From Rhodocollybia butyracea (lineage: Eukaryota > Basidiomycota > Agaricomycetes > Agaricales > Omphalotaceae), in the NCBI GenBank assembly GCA_015501585.1, contig JADNRY010000101.1:1-64000 (forward strand): a DNA stretch of 64,000 bases, read 5' to 3'. This document shows positions 23,021-35,290 of this stretch, piece after piece (position 1 is the stretch's first letter; each line of letters opens with the position of its first letter). The notes under the pieces are model-generated. The model worked only from the letters and a program-made list of their open reading frames with translations, was not told the DNA's origin and made no database searches. Position numbers and translations under genes: made by a program.

Positions 23021-24845
23021 AACGCAATAGAAACTCCGAAGTGCTGCTGCATACTCTAATCTGTGAGTATGCGTCGTCAACCTTCCCTGCGAACCGAAAT
23101 CACTTCTTGGCTCCCGTTTCGGGCAAGCTATTTCCTCGTGAACGCCGTGATGGCGATGCCGCATATCTACCACATGTTGTATCGTCACCGCACTTTTGCT
23201 GAATTCCGTCTCTATCAGTAGGCTAGAAAAATATTGTAGTCGCATGTTTACAAGGTCACACCCTCCACAACAGGCTCTATTAAACTTTCCTCGACATCTT
23301 CTAAGAGTCTAACTGTCAAGAACGAAGGCCCCAAGCGTGATCACTGAGACAGCACCATTTACTTTCGCCAAAACCTTTGATATCAACATATTCTCTATCT
23401 GTACAACTACGTCTATGTCTGAGTTTACTTTGTCCTATATTGTTGAATGTGGAAGTTCTGGATCAACTGAGGCACACATATACAGAGCACTAAATTTATC
23501 TGACGAGGTAAATAAACGACGGAGACGCTAAATTCAAAAACAGTAGTGCGACTGTTTCCTGCAGATGGTTAGAACGTCATTACTACCTCAATCGTTTACT
23601 ATGCACAGACTTTCCGCCAAATAAGTTGTCTAAAAGACTCTAGTCAATAACTACCCGTAGCGCTGCGCAAAGCACAGCAATCTCCGACCCTGATCAGTTA
23701 TTAGCAGAAGACCTTGGTCAATGACTATGTCCAGAAATCTACAACCACAGTCAAATCCTTACCGAACACACGAATTGCAATACTGCGATATTGCGAGCTT
23801 AGTGATGGCGCACCTATTGCTTGTAACATACACCCACCAATAACCGCTATGCCGCACCACGCTCTACACGCCGTTTTCTCACAGTCAATATCAACTGACA
23901 ATGATATCAATATCATGTCACCGCAATTATATTTACAAGTTCACGAATCGAAACTGATCTGAGAGAGACCCCCAGGCATTGACACCTAATTCGAACTGCA
24001 ATATACCTGAAACACGACGAATAATCTGACCTCTTCCTTTGTGATCCATCTGATATCACCACAGTCCAAATTCATCACATTGAGGACATCTACCTTCCGT
24101 CAACGCAGAAGATCACTTAGCTGCTTCAACTACTGGTCCTTGGGGAGATATTGCAGCAAAGTACGGCCTCAAAATATACCGCAGAAAACAACCGACAATT
24201 CAAATCTTCACCAGAATCTAGGACTGGTGTCGTGCGAACAGTGCAATTTTCGAAACCTATCTATTTACAGTGATACTCCAACATCAAACACACTTTCAAA
24301 ATGTATACATCGCAGAAGATGGTCCAACAACAAGAACGTTACTTTGTCACCAAATCGGTATATGTCACACAAAGAAATACATGCGTACGAATTAATTTCT
24401 CACAGCAACAAGCAGCCTCCTACCCTGCTATCTGAATAAACTACAAGACAGCCAATATTTATATTATCCTTTTGCAGTCCTTTTTCACGAAATCTCATTA
24501 TTCCAACAACTGCAGCATCCTTGATAACAGCTATACCAGTAGTGAAAACATAACATATTTCTTCGCATGTTCACGTTATATGTTATCAACTTTATAAAAT
24601 ATTCGCGCCGCCAAACTCGCCACATCTCGAACCAGTAAACATACTTCAAAACAAATTTCCAACGTCGGACTCTCCTCGACAAATATTGGAAAGAAATAGG
24701 CTAAAGAATTGATTGCAACTACATCCAAAAAAGGATACGCCAACCATTTTTCCTCCTTAAAAGCCCACCACGGGATGAAACTCCGTCCTTTGTCCCAAAC
24801 CTGTGCCTCCAACTTTATTACCCTTACTCAGAAACCACTGACTCT
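23012..24845. other. Gene-free stretch, C- and A-rich on the plus strand
   Basis: Open frames up to 132 codons occur but have no domain, splice pattern or paralogue. C exceeds G on the plus strand, a trend that continues to about 34 kb. Confidence 0.4.
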
Positions 24846-26340
24846 ATGCCCTCGAGCTCTTCACAACAACTACACAGTTCTCACAGTAACTCCGATTCAT
24901 GTCTAACGACGACGTCTGCTTTCTCCAACAACTCCCTCGGTCTGACCCTCGACGAATCTGCACATTCAAAATTCGGCACCACTGACGAATCATTGACCTC
25001 CGTCGATGGTACGTCAGAATCAGTTACCATCCCGGTAGCTTCAAACAACGACCCTTCCTTCGAAGACCACAACAAAACTTCAGCTGTTGATGATGCCACC
25101 CCCATCTCTACAGCAAGCGCACCCATCGTTAGTTGTTCTTCACTTAATCAGCAGTTCAGACGTAATTCAGACCCGCGTTTCGCATCGAATTTTAATCCTT
25201 CGAACGACTCCCTCACGTTGTCCTTCAATAACAACGATGAATCAGTAACTTTGACATTTGATTCTACGAACGAGTCATTAACTTCCGTCAACACCACGTT
25301 CACCTCAGATACTACACCGTCCAGTTCCAACGTCGGGCTCTTCCCCAATGTAGAAATTGATCATCCATCCTCTGCTACCTCGACGGTCACTTCTATAATG
25401 GACACCGACTCCATTCGATCTCCTTCACCTAGTCTCTCCTTTGCCACCATCACGGCGACGCCAACCAGCACACAATTGTTCGGGACACTGTCATCTAACT
25501 CCCTAACACTGAGGCCATCTCCGCCAATTATCTACGGACATGTCCATAACCTTCCCTCTTTCGAAACATGGGAGAAATGGACACGAGGATACTATATCGG
25601 AGACCCCTTCGACTCACGGATCAAAGCTTCTATTTTCTTTGACGAAGGACACCAGATCTATCGCTGTCCTTTCGGTGACACCGATCGCATCTTGCCATCC
25701 CAAGCTTCATTGGAACTATTACCACCTCAATGCTTACCACTCATAATCAGAGATATACCATGTCTTGCCATGAGCTCATCCATAGTTCACACCCCAGTTC
25801 TAGGATCAGGGACATTCGTGCCCGCTAACATGGTGTACAGAAGATCCCTTACACTAGCGCCTTTCTTTAACACAGACAAAATGTACTACATTATCTGTTT
25901 ACACGACGACGACGACGTGTTCCTCATTCGAGTTCACGAGCGATTAATGGACAGTCGCTGGAGCTCCTGGAAACAACTTCGACAGTCCTACAGAAATAAA
26001 TTCTTGGGAGCATTGTTCTCAGCAGGAACAGATTCATTCGATCAAATATTGGAAGGGGTGAAGCGTCAACACAGCGTCAACCGGTATATGTGGACAGAAC
26101 CTGCTACGAACACATCGTCACTCTCTTTGTTGCCTACCATTTGGAAATCACTAAAAAATCCTTGCAGGTGATTAATGCATTTACGCTGCATCAATTTAAC
26201 TTTCTGACAACAGCTACCCTCTTCGCAGATGATTATACGAACTTGTAGCCTCACATGGAAAATTTAAAAGACTACAAACTTTTTTCGACTCTTACTTTCA
26301 TCAGCGCTTCTTTGTACATACACAGGTATTCCACTGCAGA
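24846..26340 (+). CDS. Unrecognised protein with a Ser/Thr-rich N-terminus
   Basis: The open frame 24,846-26,171 encodes 441 residues. Residues 1 to about 230 are low-complexity Ser/Thr/Asn with repeated TDESLTS/NDSLTLSF/NESLTS-like words. Residues about 231-435 form a compact-looking region with many aromatic residues (FETWEKWTRGYYIGDPFD, MYYIICLHDDDDVFLIRV). A GT-AG intron may span 26,168-26,228; after it the frame reads TGA at once but then continues coding-like (LYELVASHGKFKRLQTFFDS...) to about 26,325. Either the protein stops at 26,171 or the gene carries a fresh stop at the splice junction. No family is recognised, and I saw no signal peptide. Confidence 0.45.
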
Positions 26341-26854
26341 ATTTGAATTGAACTAGTCCTCTTACATCTAAATAAGCTTTTGAGATGCACATTCCAGTCA
26401 TACAACAAATTTTTTACCCACCGGCCTCTATACGCATTTGTTATTCCTTGAAAGGCACTACGCTGTACCATCGCTAGTGATCATATATAATTCTAATAAT
26501 TACTGTATCTACTCTTTCCTCCCACAAACCCATTTCTTTGCGTACCTGATATTCGAAACATGACTCACTTGGGCGCATCGTGGAGCGTCGAACCTTGCAT
26601 CGAATATGGCCCAAGGCGTTGAGTCAACACACATGTACATTTCAGGGTAGAAGTGCGCGTTATCGTGTTGACGCCTTTCAAATAAAGGCATTCGCATGTA
26701 CACCTTCACCTATACACGCACAAGCAAAATGTACGAAGGACCATGGCTTTCAGTGAAAGTAGGTGTTGCATTGCCGGACCGTCAAAACAGCATCAATGAT
26801 ATTGATTGCCGCCGGTTTTATTTGGCGAGTTTTTTGAACGTGGAACCTACTCTC
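26341..26854. other. Intergenic
   Basis: Nothing recognised; it contains the probable promoter of the next F-box gene. Confidence 0.4.
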
Positions 26855-28392
26855 ATGAGCAACATCGAAAACCTTGAACAATGTTACACTCTCACGCACA
26901 TGTACAGACTACCGACAGAACTGCACTACGAGATATTAAAATACTTGAATTCAAACGTTACCACAATCGCGTCTTGGTGTATATGTTGCAAAAGCCACTA
27001 CCGACAAGCACTACCAATACTATATCACTCCATCGACAGCGAAGCTCTCCTCACTGTAAATCAGTCTGAGACTCGCAATTCATTCGCTTCATTTGTACGG
27101 TCAATATCATTCATCGCCGACAAATATAACAACAGAGTAGTCACAGACGCTGTTATCTCTTGCTCTGCCACAGTTTGGAACAAATTCAAACTCCAACGTC
27201 TGTACAAATAAAATACAGGAGCTAATCTGGAAAGTCGACACACCGCTTTCATCTGTGTTCCGAAATGGTGTACCTCCACCGTTAACGAAATTGAAATCGC
27301 TGAAGATTGAAATCGCACCCGGCGAAAGTGATACCAACTGCTTGGTAAATAATTCAACTTCTACAACTGAACCACACTAACGACTGCAGAACAGATCTCG
27401 CTAATCTCACCCACGTTGCACACTCTCGAACTCACATTGAAGACCAAATTTAACGATTCCTGTAAGTTAATTATAAAACCTGCACAAACGCTGTAAACTC
27501 AACTAACGTTTCGTGAAGCGGAATACGACAATCTTAGCAGAATCCTTATGATTTTACCCAACCGTCTCACAATCCTAGATCGCCTTCATTTGAGTATGCC
27601 GTACAACGCATCACACGGCGACGCGGCGTCGCTGCGCAACGTCGTGGAGGCTGAATCATTCATCTTTCCAACATTGTCGTATCTGAGTGTCGAAAGCACA
27701 AGCCCATTTTTACATTTAAAATCATTCATCACACGTCATTCTCAAGTAAAAGGACTAGGCCACATCTGGTGTTCATGGACACCTTCCTCCCCAAAGACAT
27801 TGAAATTATGTCCTTGGGCGCCAACACTGCGGCACTTCACTGGGTCGTACGTTGATGCTGCGGCAATATTATCATTACAAGCCACAATACAACTGCAGTC
27901 TATCGACATCCACTGTCCCTATGGTGAACAGTTCAACTTCGTTCAACTCGCATCACATCTAAAGCGATGTCCATCTCTGAAAGCACTCTTCCTGCGTGAT
28001 ATCCGCAGCGTCACTTCGTTCGATGCCGCAGCATTTGATCAACTTCCCCCAATAGAAGATTTGGGTTTATGGTTAACCGAACAGCAATCAATGACAGTGA
28101 GTACAGCTCACCATAAAAATGAACGTGAATATACCTCATCTGTCAGAATTTCCTTCTTTTTGCGCAGACCTCAATCAATTTGTTATCTCATCTTCAGAAG
28201 TTAGATGTGTGGATGTTCCACGACGAACAAGTACCCAACGAATCGTCCCTGTGGAAGCAAATTCATACGGCCAAATCTAGACCCAATGTCGATATCTACT
28301 TATTCGATCTCAAAGAGACATGGAAAAGGAAAATTTCGATCAATTGGAGAGGTTCAAGGAACATAGAAAGGTCGCTTTGGGCATCACTTTAA
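26855..28392 (+). pseudogene. F-box family gene, one frame break
   Basis: Start at 26,855 or 26,900. The N-terminus MYRLPTELHYEILKYL matches the F-box start of the other two family members. Exon 1 runs to about 27,205. The frame then has to shift before the second piece, about 27,219-27,344, because a TAA lies in frame near 27,209. Later exons join cleanly: 27,395-27,461, 27,519-28,096 and 28,168-28,392, all with GT-AG introns. Exon positions, and segments such as EYDNLSRIL (matching DYNTISKLL) and HFTGSYVDAA (matching EFTGSLVNAL), show homology to the intact gene at 30.4 kb. Expected role is an SCF substrate receptor with leucine-rich repeats. A 17-base GT-AG reading at the break is too short to be an intron. 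Confidence 0.6.
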
Positions 28393-28703
28393 TGAAGAAA
28401 TTGAGTACGAGGAGCAACTTCGAACTGTGCTTTCCCACTTCACTTCTTACTTCTACCTCCGTACGCAGAGTTAGCCGATAATTTCATTAACTCTGCAGTT
28501 AACTAACAGTAAACTGAAAAACTTCATACTCGGAAACTGCATGGGCATGTAAACCTTCTTCATCCCTATTTACCGTTGCGACATTCAATGACCAACACCA
28601 CCTTCATAAATCATCGGACAATCCTAACCGGCAACACAGATAGATTATCGCTACAATGTAAAATTAGAAAACAATCACCCTGCGTTACAACATATCTGCA
28701 ACC

Positions 28704-29445
28704 TCAAGAGTGAATTCTATCTATAAATCGCCATTGGTCGGGAATAGCATCAAAATGTGAGCGGTGCCACACAGGCTGCGGCTCAAGCGTACAAGGAGGA
28801 GATTCAACAACGTAGCGAACTTTGACACTCTCCTCAACATCGATCGGTTTAACCGCCATCCAACTTGAACCCGCGCAATTTCCTGATCGTTCATCAATCC
28901 CAGCAGGAAAGCGATGTGATACCAACACGTTTCCCTGTTCTACAACTGCATAAACGCTGTGACCTACGAATAGGTCTACAGAACGAATTCGACCCACCTT
29001 CGGGAAAATTTAATTCATCATCACCTCCTGTAAAACAATTCCCAGCACCTGTAACACCATAGATGCCATACGATCGTGGCCGCGAAACCGCAATGGACAC
29101 AGAAGCAGGTATCGTGAACCATCCCCCGTCATGTAAAGTTTTTCTACTGACAAAATCTGCAACTTTTTTTAAACACCACATGTGATAGATACTTCACTGT
29201 CAAACTCACTCGATCCTGTAACTTTCCCAACTTCGGAGTTCGCGGACTCCAACCTTGCACTCCGCCTCCGATTCTTTGAATAAATCTATTCAAGTCAGAT
29301 TCACAGGTAACGAATTCATTGCACATACGGTGAACCATCTCTACTGCCAATGTTAATGACAAACCAAAACTAATCTATACCTCTATACCCACCTTAACAC
29401 GCTCCACGTCCATACCTATGAAATGAGAGACCTTCCAAAGATCAC
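28704..29445 (-). pseudogene. Unrecognised minus-strand gene remnant with a premature stop
   Basis: Coding-like exons run from about 29,445 (DPSNCDLWKVSHFIGMDVERVK) across a GT-AG intron to about 29,345-29,220, then across another (GTGAGT...TTGCAG) to 29,160-28,704. The last exon reads LSVEKLYMTGDGSRYLLLCP and later SVDLFVGHSVYAVVEQGN, to a TGA at 28,704. A single TAA at 29,010-29,012 breaks this exon. The 5' end is missing. Function unknown. Confidence 0.35.
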
Positions 29446-30366
29446 AGTTCGAAGGATCAGTGTTCTAATTGTAAAATTACTACCTTCAGCCTTTCAGAAA
29501 TCGTAAACATACTTGCGAAAAAAACTCATTCAAATATCCCCTTTCTCGCTGGCTTGGATATCGAATAGTTTGTCGACTGCCTTTCCCTTTAGGCATCCGC
29601 GAGTGTGAATACAAATTCTGAATACAGTAAGCTCGAAGTTAACGTTCGAACGAAACAAGAAAATTTAACCAATGTAACGACCCTTTAACGCGCCAAACAT
29701 TCAGAACAGATAGCGGGATAATTCCGACTGGGGAAACGACCGCAACACTTCATCTATTTCGTCCGAACTTTATGCCATAATTCCCATCGGACAACACTCC
29801 GAAACACTCCGATGTTTCCAACACATTACGACACCTCTTCATTTCCGCCTCTACAGGTACTTTTCATCCAATTACTCATCCCACACTTGCCAAACTAGTG
29901 TTAAATTATGCTGGAAGCATCATACCGCCAAATGGCCGGTTACGGACCTCCTAAAACAGGTTAACTGCTTCAACAATCACAATGAAATCTATTGATTACC
30001 TGATCATAAACGGCCTACAACTAAACCGCAATTCAAGGCGTTCCGTGTACACATTCATTAATACCCATCTAAAATATATTCTGACGGTGCCTTCTTCATT
30101 ACAATCTATTATAACTCATCACTGATCCTCACCAAACACAGACAACTCACTGTTATCCGGAAAGCTACGCGTAACATCCCAGGATCATCTATCAACGTCA
30201 AATTACGCGAGAACCAGCTTTGACTTTGATCGATCGCAGCCGTGTGAAAACGTCTCCTCCTCGAAATTAGAAAACCACACTAATCACCTTCAACACAAAT
30301 CCGTCGAGCGAGTACATAAAAACAACAAAATCCAAAGATTTCCTCCCAACAACCACATAACCAGAC
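29446..30366. other. Intergenic before the intact F-box gene
   Basis: No gene recognised. An AT-rich segment with ACATAAAAACAAC lies about 50 bases upstream of the next start. Confidence 0.4.
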
Positions 30367-31935
30367 ATGCGCCACAAAGCCACGTTTCTCGACTTACCGA
30401 ACGAAATACTGCTCATAATTCTCGAAATTCTTCATGACGATAAAAAAACGCTTGCCGCTATAGCCTCGCTTTCGAAAAGGACAAGAAGACTCGCCTACCT
30501 GGTCCTATATAATACAGTGTCCTCTTCTGCCCTTTCCAATATCAGCAAAATCATTACCATCGATGGTGAACTTCCTGCCGCGTCGTTCATTAAAAACATC
30601 GAAGTAGACAGCTACCAGTTCCCGTACGCCTACTCAGACAACTACATCAGCGACAACCTTCGACTCCTCTTTTCCAACATCGATCGGAACGAAAGAACCA
30701 TATGTAGACATGTACCATTCTCAAAGCTACGTCTGAGATCGTACTCCCTTCCACTATACGCCGCCATAGGACAACGGGTTCCCTCAGTACTCCTGCACTT
30801 GAACGAACTTGACCTGAGAACACCCTTCCCTAAAGACGAAATTCCTCTTTGTGTATCTCTACATGTACGTATCACAAAGTAACTTCTAATGAATCTACAA
30901 CTAACTTCCAACAGATTCAACTGTATTCCAACACGCTGACACAGCTAACAATCGATTTCGCAGGAGTAACAACACGCCGTAAGTCGCCATAAGAATTAGG
31001 AATACATACTCCTAACACCATACATCGTTTGATCCTCTTCAGCTGATTACAATACCATATCGAAACTACTCCAACCCTTACCACATTCAACCCCAAGGCT
31101 TCAGTCATTAAAGCTGAACCTGGGCATTTCGCAACTACTTCGACCAACAGACCTTCTACAGAATGTTTTCGACAACGACAAATTCACGTTCACGTTCCTG
31201 AAAAGGTTCCACTTCGAAACGACAGACGAAGTCATTCGCTTGAAAACGTTCCTTCTCCGCCACCCGAACATACAGGCACTAGGTTATCGGTTAATTTGCT
31301 CGGAAATCCTTGAACGACCAGAACATACCGTCATCACCGACCTCACAGTTCGAGGAATACTCCCAAACATTTCAGAGTTCACAGGATCCCTCGTCAACGC
31401 ACTCTTGCTTTCCAACAAAGACAATATAGAACGTCCTCTGAAGAGACTACGAGTTCACTGTGGATATATCACTTCACGTGGAGGAATTCTTCAGCGTCAG
31501 CTCCACTCGCTAAAGAATGCCGATAACGTGCGGGAGCTGTACCTCACCTCCGCTCTCAGGGGAAATAACCTTCTGGACATCACAACCATAGTCCTCGCTT
31601 GTCCACAACTAACACATTTCGGGTGTCTCTTATCTACATCTCAACCAACCGAAGTGCGTATGATAATTTTCATTTTACATTAGCCATCTAAACACAAAAT
31701 CATACGTTAGGAATATCTAAACCACATGTATTTTGTGGTCCTGCAAAACTTGCTCCATCTTAAACACTTTCAACTTTTCGTGAACCATCTCAATTACGGG
31801 TGGCTTGTTCAACATCACACAGATGCCATAGCGCGCGCCATAATACTAAACGAACACTTACTCACACCGCCATTCGAAATAGAAGTCAGAAATAGCTTCA
31901 CCCCAGCTCCCTTGATACAGTTTAGATATGGATAG
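30367..31935 (+). CDS. F-box/leucine-rich-repeat protein, intact
   Basis: Four exons join without frame breaks: 30,367-30,864, 30,915-30,978, 31,043-31,653 and 31,711-31,935, with GTACGT, GTAAGT and GTGCGT donors. The product is 465 residues. Residues about 8-45 form an F-box (FLDLPNEILLIILEILHDDKKTLAAIASLSK), the part that binds Skp1 in SCF ubiquitin ligases. The rest is leucine-rich with repeating hydrophobic spacing, the likely substrate-binding side. The gene is the best-preserved member of a three-copy family in this window (4.2-5.7 kb on the minus strand, and 26.9-28.4 kb). Target unknown. Confidence 0.75.
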
Positions 31936-33583
31936 CGGCATCCGTATGAAACATGTATCAAAGCTGGAATCTCTGCATAAATTTCCTCATCGTTAATTCA
32001 CGGAAGAACGAAAGGCATTCGATGCAGTAAAGTAACACTACTTATCGCAGCAAATTCATCCACATTTTGATTCAATATCTACTTACTGAAATGTACTCTC
32101 TCTCCAATGAAAACTTTCTCGTCGCGTGTAAATTTTGGCTGCGCATGGCAAAAATACTCACAGTTGAGAATCGGAACAAGGAGAATAACACCATCATGCC
32201 ATCGAGAACGATCCTACGAAAAGAACTGTAACAACACCACATCTCAAATTAATTGTTCTCGAAGTCTGCTTAAAAGTACCTCTTGCCATTGAACAGCGCG
32301 GACCAACACTGAAGTTATACAGTATCAACAGCAGAGGGTTCCGAATCGCTAGTATACGAATATAACGACGTCCGAAACAAGCAACACAACACATTATACA
32401 TACAACCGTAAAAGACTCTGAGCAACACGAAAAGAATTCATCACGTGTCAACAACGTTAGCTTGATCATGTGCCACCACGCTAGGTGTACCAAATTCGGC
32501 TTATCGTTGCCCACAACTTGAACAATTCCAGCAAGCACAATCGGGTACAAGTCGACCTTGTATGCGTTATCCTCGAACCACGCCTGACCAGTATAACGAC
32601 ACAGCAAAACTGCATAATTTTACAACCACTGCCCCAACAAATAAATTTTCTAACTTCTGCTTCTTACCTCCATCATTAGAAGGATATGTTCAATTATATT
32701 TCTCTCACTTCACCTGAAGCCGGTACACCCTCATCTTACGTCTGCTCTCGCGATCCTGCAAAACAATCTGCTTACCTGGTCACTGCCTACAGCAAAGAAT
32801 ATTTCACTATCATTATGTTTTCGCTATGGCGCACCCACTTTATTCCTTTCGAGATTACTAACGACAACGAAGATGATACAAACTACTGCGGGTATCCCTC
32901 TCTCAATCAGTTCTCCTCTTCAAAGACAAACCCTGTACACGACGCACAATCACCACTTATCGACTTCCACATTTCCATGATCTCCCACAGCAATTGTTGG
33001 CAACTTCGCGGGTTTTTTTCACAACGACTTCCTGGTCTACGTATAAGTTACGATCTACCCACCGTGCTAAGCCCTATAACTTGCTCTCTTCGCATTCTCT
33101 GAACATCAAAGAAATCCAATTTCGACTACTTTCAAAATATCAACAAAATGCGCAAATGTAAACTGGTACTATTTATTTTCCTACGACAACCAAACACACC
33201 ACAAGTAACGTCAACTCTTACCAACTTTGAATCACTTACAACTTCGTCAGAATCCAAAACTCAGGCGAATGTCAACACATTTCACGATAATCCAAACTTC
33301 TACCTCGGTTTCCACGCTGAATTACTGTGAAGCGGTAGGTGCAATGTTAAGGCTGTAATGGTTCATCTGGAAACCAGTACAACACAGTGAAAATCAGCAA
33401 AGTATACCTCACCACCCCTACAAATGACTTCTCGAAAAACAACATTTTTAACTCCAAATTATGATAGCTAATCTTCAAATTACGCCAAACGTCACTACAA
33501 CGCTCACAACAAACCGACAACTACTACTACACTGCTGAGTAGAGCCCAACCATTGTACTGCTCGTTGAAGATCACTAACGTTC
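31936..33583. other. Gene-free stretch
   Basis: Open frames of up to 138 codons (32,194-32,607 minus; 32,686-33,102 plus) lack recognisable features and are not called. Confidence 0.4.
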
Positions 33584-33879
33584 ATGACAAGCACCAAAGC
33601 AAAGCAAAGCAACTACCGTGTTCCCCAACAAAATCGGGAGATCACATTCATAACCGCCATCGCCTACTCAACCCAACATCGACTAACACACATCGACAGC
33701 AATTCCACGACTAATCCTTACCATCTAAATCCACGAATTCACCTTATCCTACTCGTCGATACCCAACAACAACTCCGCATCGCGCTCATCCATATCAACA
33801 CAACGGCTACTGTGATTCGTACTCGTTCAGAAATCAACTCACGCGTCATCTGTGGATCGAACAGCGCATCTGTTGATTC

Positions 33880-34173
33880 ATGGTCAAACGATCCTCATCG
33901 TGCTTACACTCACTCATTACCCAACGTCACTGTCGCCCAGAGTCTCTTGCAGACGGCTCTGGAGAAGTGTACTTCTTACTTGAAAAGATTGCCACGGGAA
34001 ACATCATAATCACAAAATTGGGAATGACTGTCGATTTCTACCGTCGTTTCGGTGAACATCAACGCGTTTGCCCGAAAGTAGACCGATTGGAACTATGGCG
34101 TAAGGAGGTACCATTCAAACGACGGCCTATAATCCTAATGTACAACCGACGAAACAGTATACAACTGACGTAA
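33880..34173 (+). CDS. GIY-YIG (T5orf172/Mug113-type) domain protein, copy 1
   Basis: A 97-residue frame with the start of a GIY-YIG fold: GSGEVYFLLEK then ITKLGMTVDFYRRFGEHQRVCP. The order G-x-V-Y ... K-x-G-M-T ... RR ... EH-x-x-x-C matches the T5orf172/Mug113 branch, which is expanded in agarics. The C-terminal half expected in that family is replaced by an unrelated tail (MYNRRNSIQLT), and the stop lies inside a 62-bp inverted repeat. The true start may be upstream in another exon. A related copy lies 0.8 kb downstream in the same orientation. Nuclease activity is not assured; the cellular role of these fungal copies is unknown to me. Confidence 0.45.
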   Translation: MVKRSSSCLHSLITQRHCRPESLADGSGEVYFLLEKIATGNIIITKLGMTVDFYRRFGEHQRVCPKVDRLELWRKEVPFKRRPIILMYNRRNSIQLT

Positions 34174-34209
34174 GGAAGAGGGTCGGCTGACCATCAGCAC
34201 GGGTCCCGC
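34148..34209 (+). repeat. Left copy of a 62-bp inverted repeat
   Basis: 54 of 62 bases match the reverse complement of 36,110-36,171 (core AGGGTCGGCTGACCATCAGC). It overlaps the 3' end of the upstream GIY-YIG frame. Confidence 0.85.
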
Positions 34210-34946
34210 GCGCGCACCGCCTAAGACTTAGATTAGAAATGTAAACAAATTTTGTAAGTGTAAATAAAAAACAGCATAGGATTGCTTGTTTCTAGTACGA
34301 GGCGTCGAAGAATACAATAAACGCCAGTTTATCCTTGCTTTCCATCTGTGAATCACCACGAGCCCCGACGGATGAGGACTGCTGGGGACGCCGATAGCAT
34401 GATTTTGCTGACTCGGTATAAAGTCCGGGCGGCAGGGAACTGCTGAGCGCACCCTTTCGCCCCACAGCAAGCCTATGCTAACTGGATTCAGAAAAGAGGG
34501 AGCAGAGGAATTCCGGCTCCCTTCGAGGCGGAATCCTTTGCAGACCAGTTTTCAATGTTCAGCTTATCGCGCCTTTGCGTCTGACCCACAGAGGCGCCGC
34601 TTACTTTGAGGACAGTTTTCGGGACAGTTCTCAATGAAAGAAATATCGATTATTTTGAGAAATACATTAGTTTAAAAGATCTGAAGAAAGATTCCTTGGT
34701 CAAAAGGTAGTTGTAGTTGTATGGAAATGTTGAGGTGGGAACTTGAACTTAAACTTTATTTCTTAGTAGTGGTCAGCACGACTAAGCTACCAAAGCGCCA
34801 ATCACTCACCGCGAGCAACTGTACATCCGCCCCCCGCCCACGTCGCACACCAGCCTTACACTCCCTTCCCCAAACGCTGTATACTTGCCACTTCTCTTCC
34901 ACGTCGCGCGCGCGCTATATTCCCATCCCACACTAAACTACTACGC
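34210..34946. other. GC-richer stretch between the GIY-YIG genes
   Basis: No gene supported. Part of it (34,370-34,620) is more GC-rich than its surroundings. A pyrimidine- and C-rich segment before 34,947 looks like a promoter for the next gene. Confidence 0.35.
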
Positions 34947-35290
34947 ATGTCCCGACGTCCTAATAATATCCTTCGTCGTCTATTCAATCGTCGTCGTCGC
35001 CGCCCTACATCTGCGGCAGATGGAACCGGGGCTATCTATATTATCAGGGAGCGGGTGCTGGCCAACGGTTGTTGGGTACTAAAGATTGGGATGACGAAGA
35101 ATCTGGGTCGTAGGATGAAGGAACATCGGCGGAATTGCCCTAATCTGAATCGTCGGTTGTGGAGGTTCAAGGGCGTTGGATTCCGACGGCGCGTCGGTGC
35201 GTGTACTATGAGTTTTTTACATCCGTAGATCTGACGAGTTTCAACAGAGGCGTTATTTCATCTAGCCGTCGAGTCAATTTGCGTCGATAG
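34947..35290 (+). CDS. GIY-YIG (T5orf172/Mug113-type) domain protein, copy 2
   Basis: The start ATG is followed by an arginine-rich N-terminus (RRLFNRRRRRPTS) and a GIY-YIG core: GTGAIYIIRERV then WVLKIGMTKNLGRRMKEHRRNCPNL. Reading straight on, the frame stops at 35,226. A one-base shift near 35,190 gives the expected second half (WIPTARRCVYYEFFTSVDL...) and a stop at 35,288. The family usually continues in this way with a Trp/Arg-rich segment and an EFF/ESL helix, so I favour the shifted reading. The gene lies between the arms of a 62-bp inverted repeat and is a relative of the copy at 33,880. Confidence 0.55.

Noticed and set aside
27206..27222. A 17-base GT-AG intron in the F-box gene
   Set aside because: Too short for spliceosomal removal, and the join does not give the needed frame.
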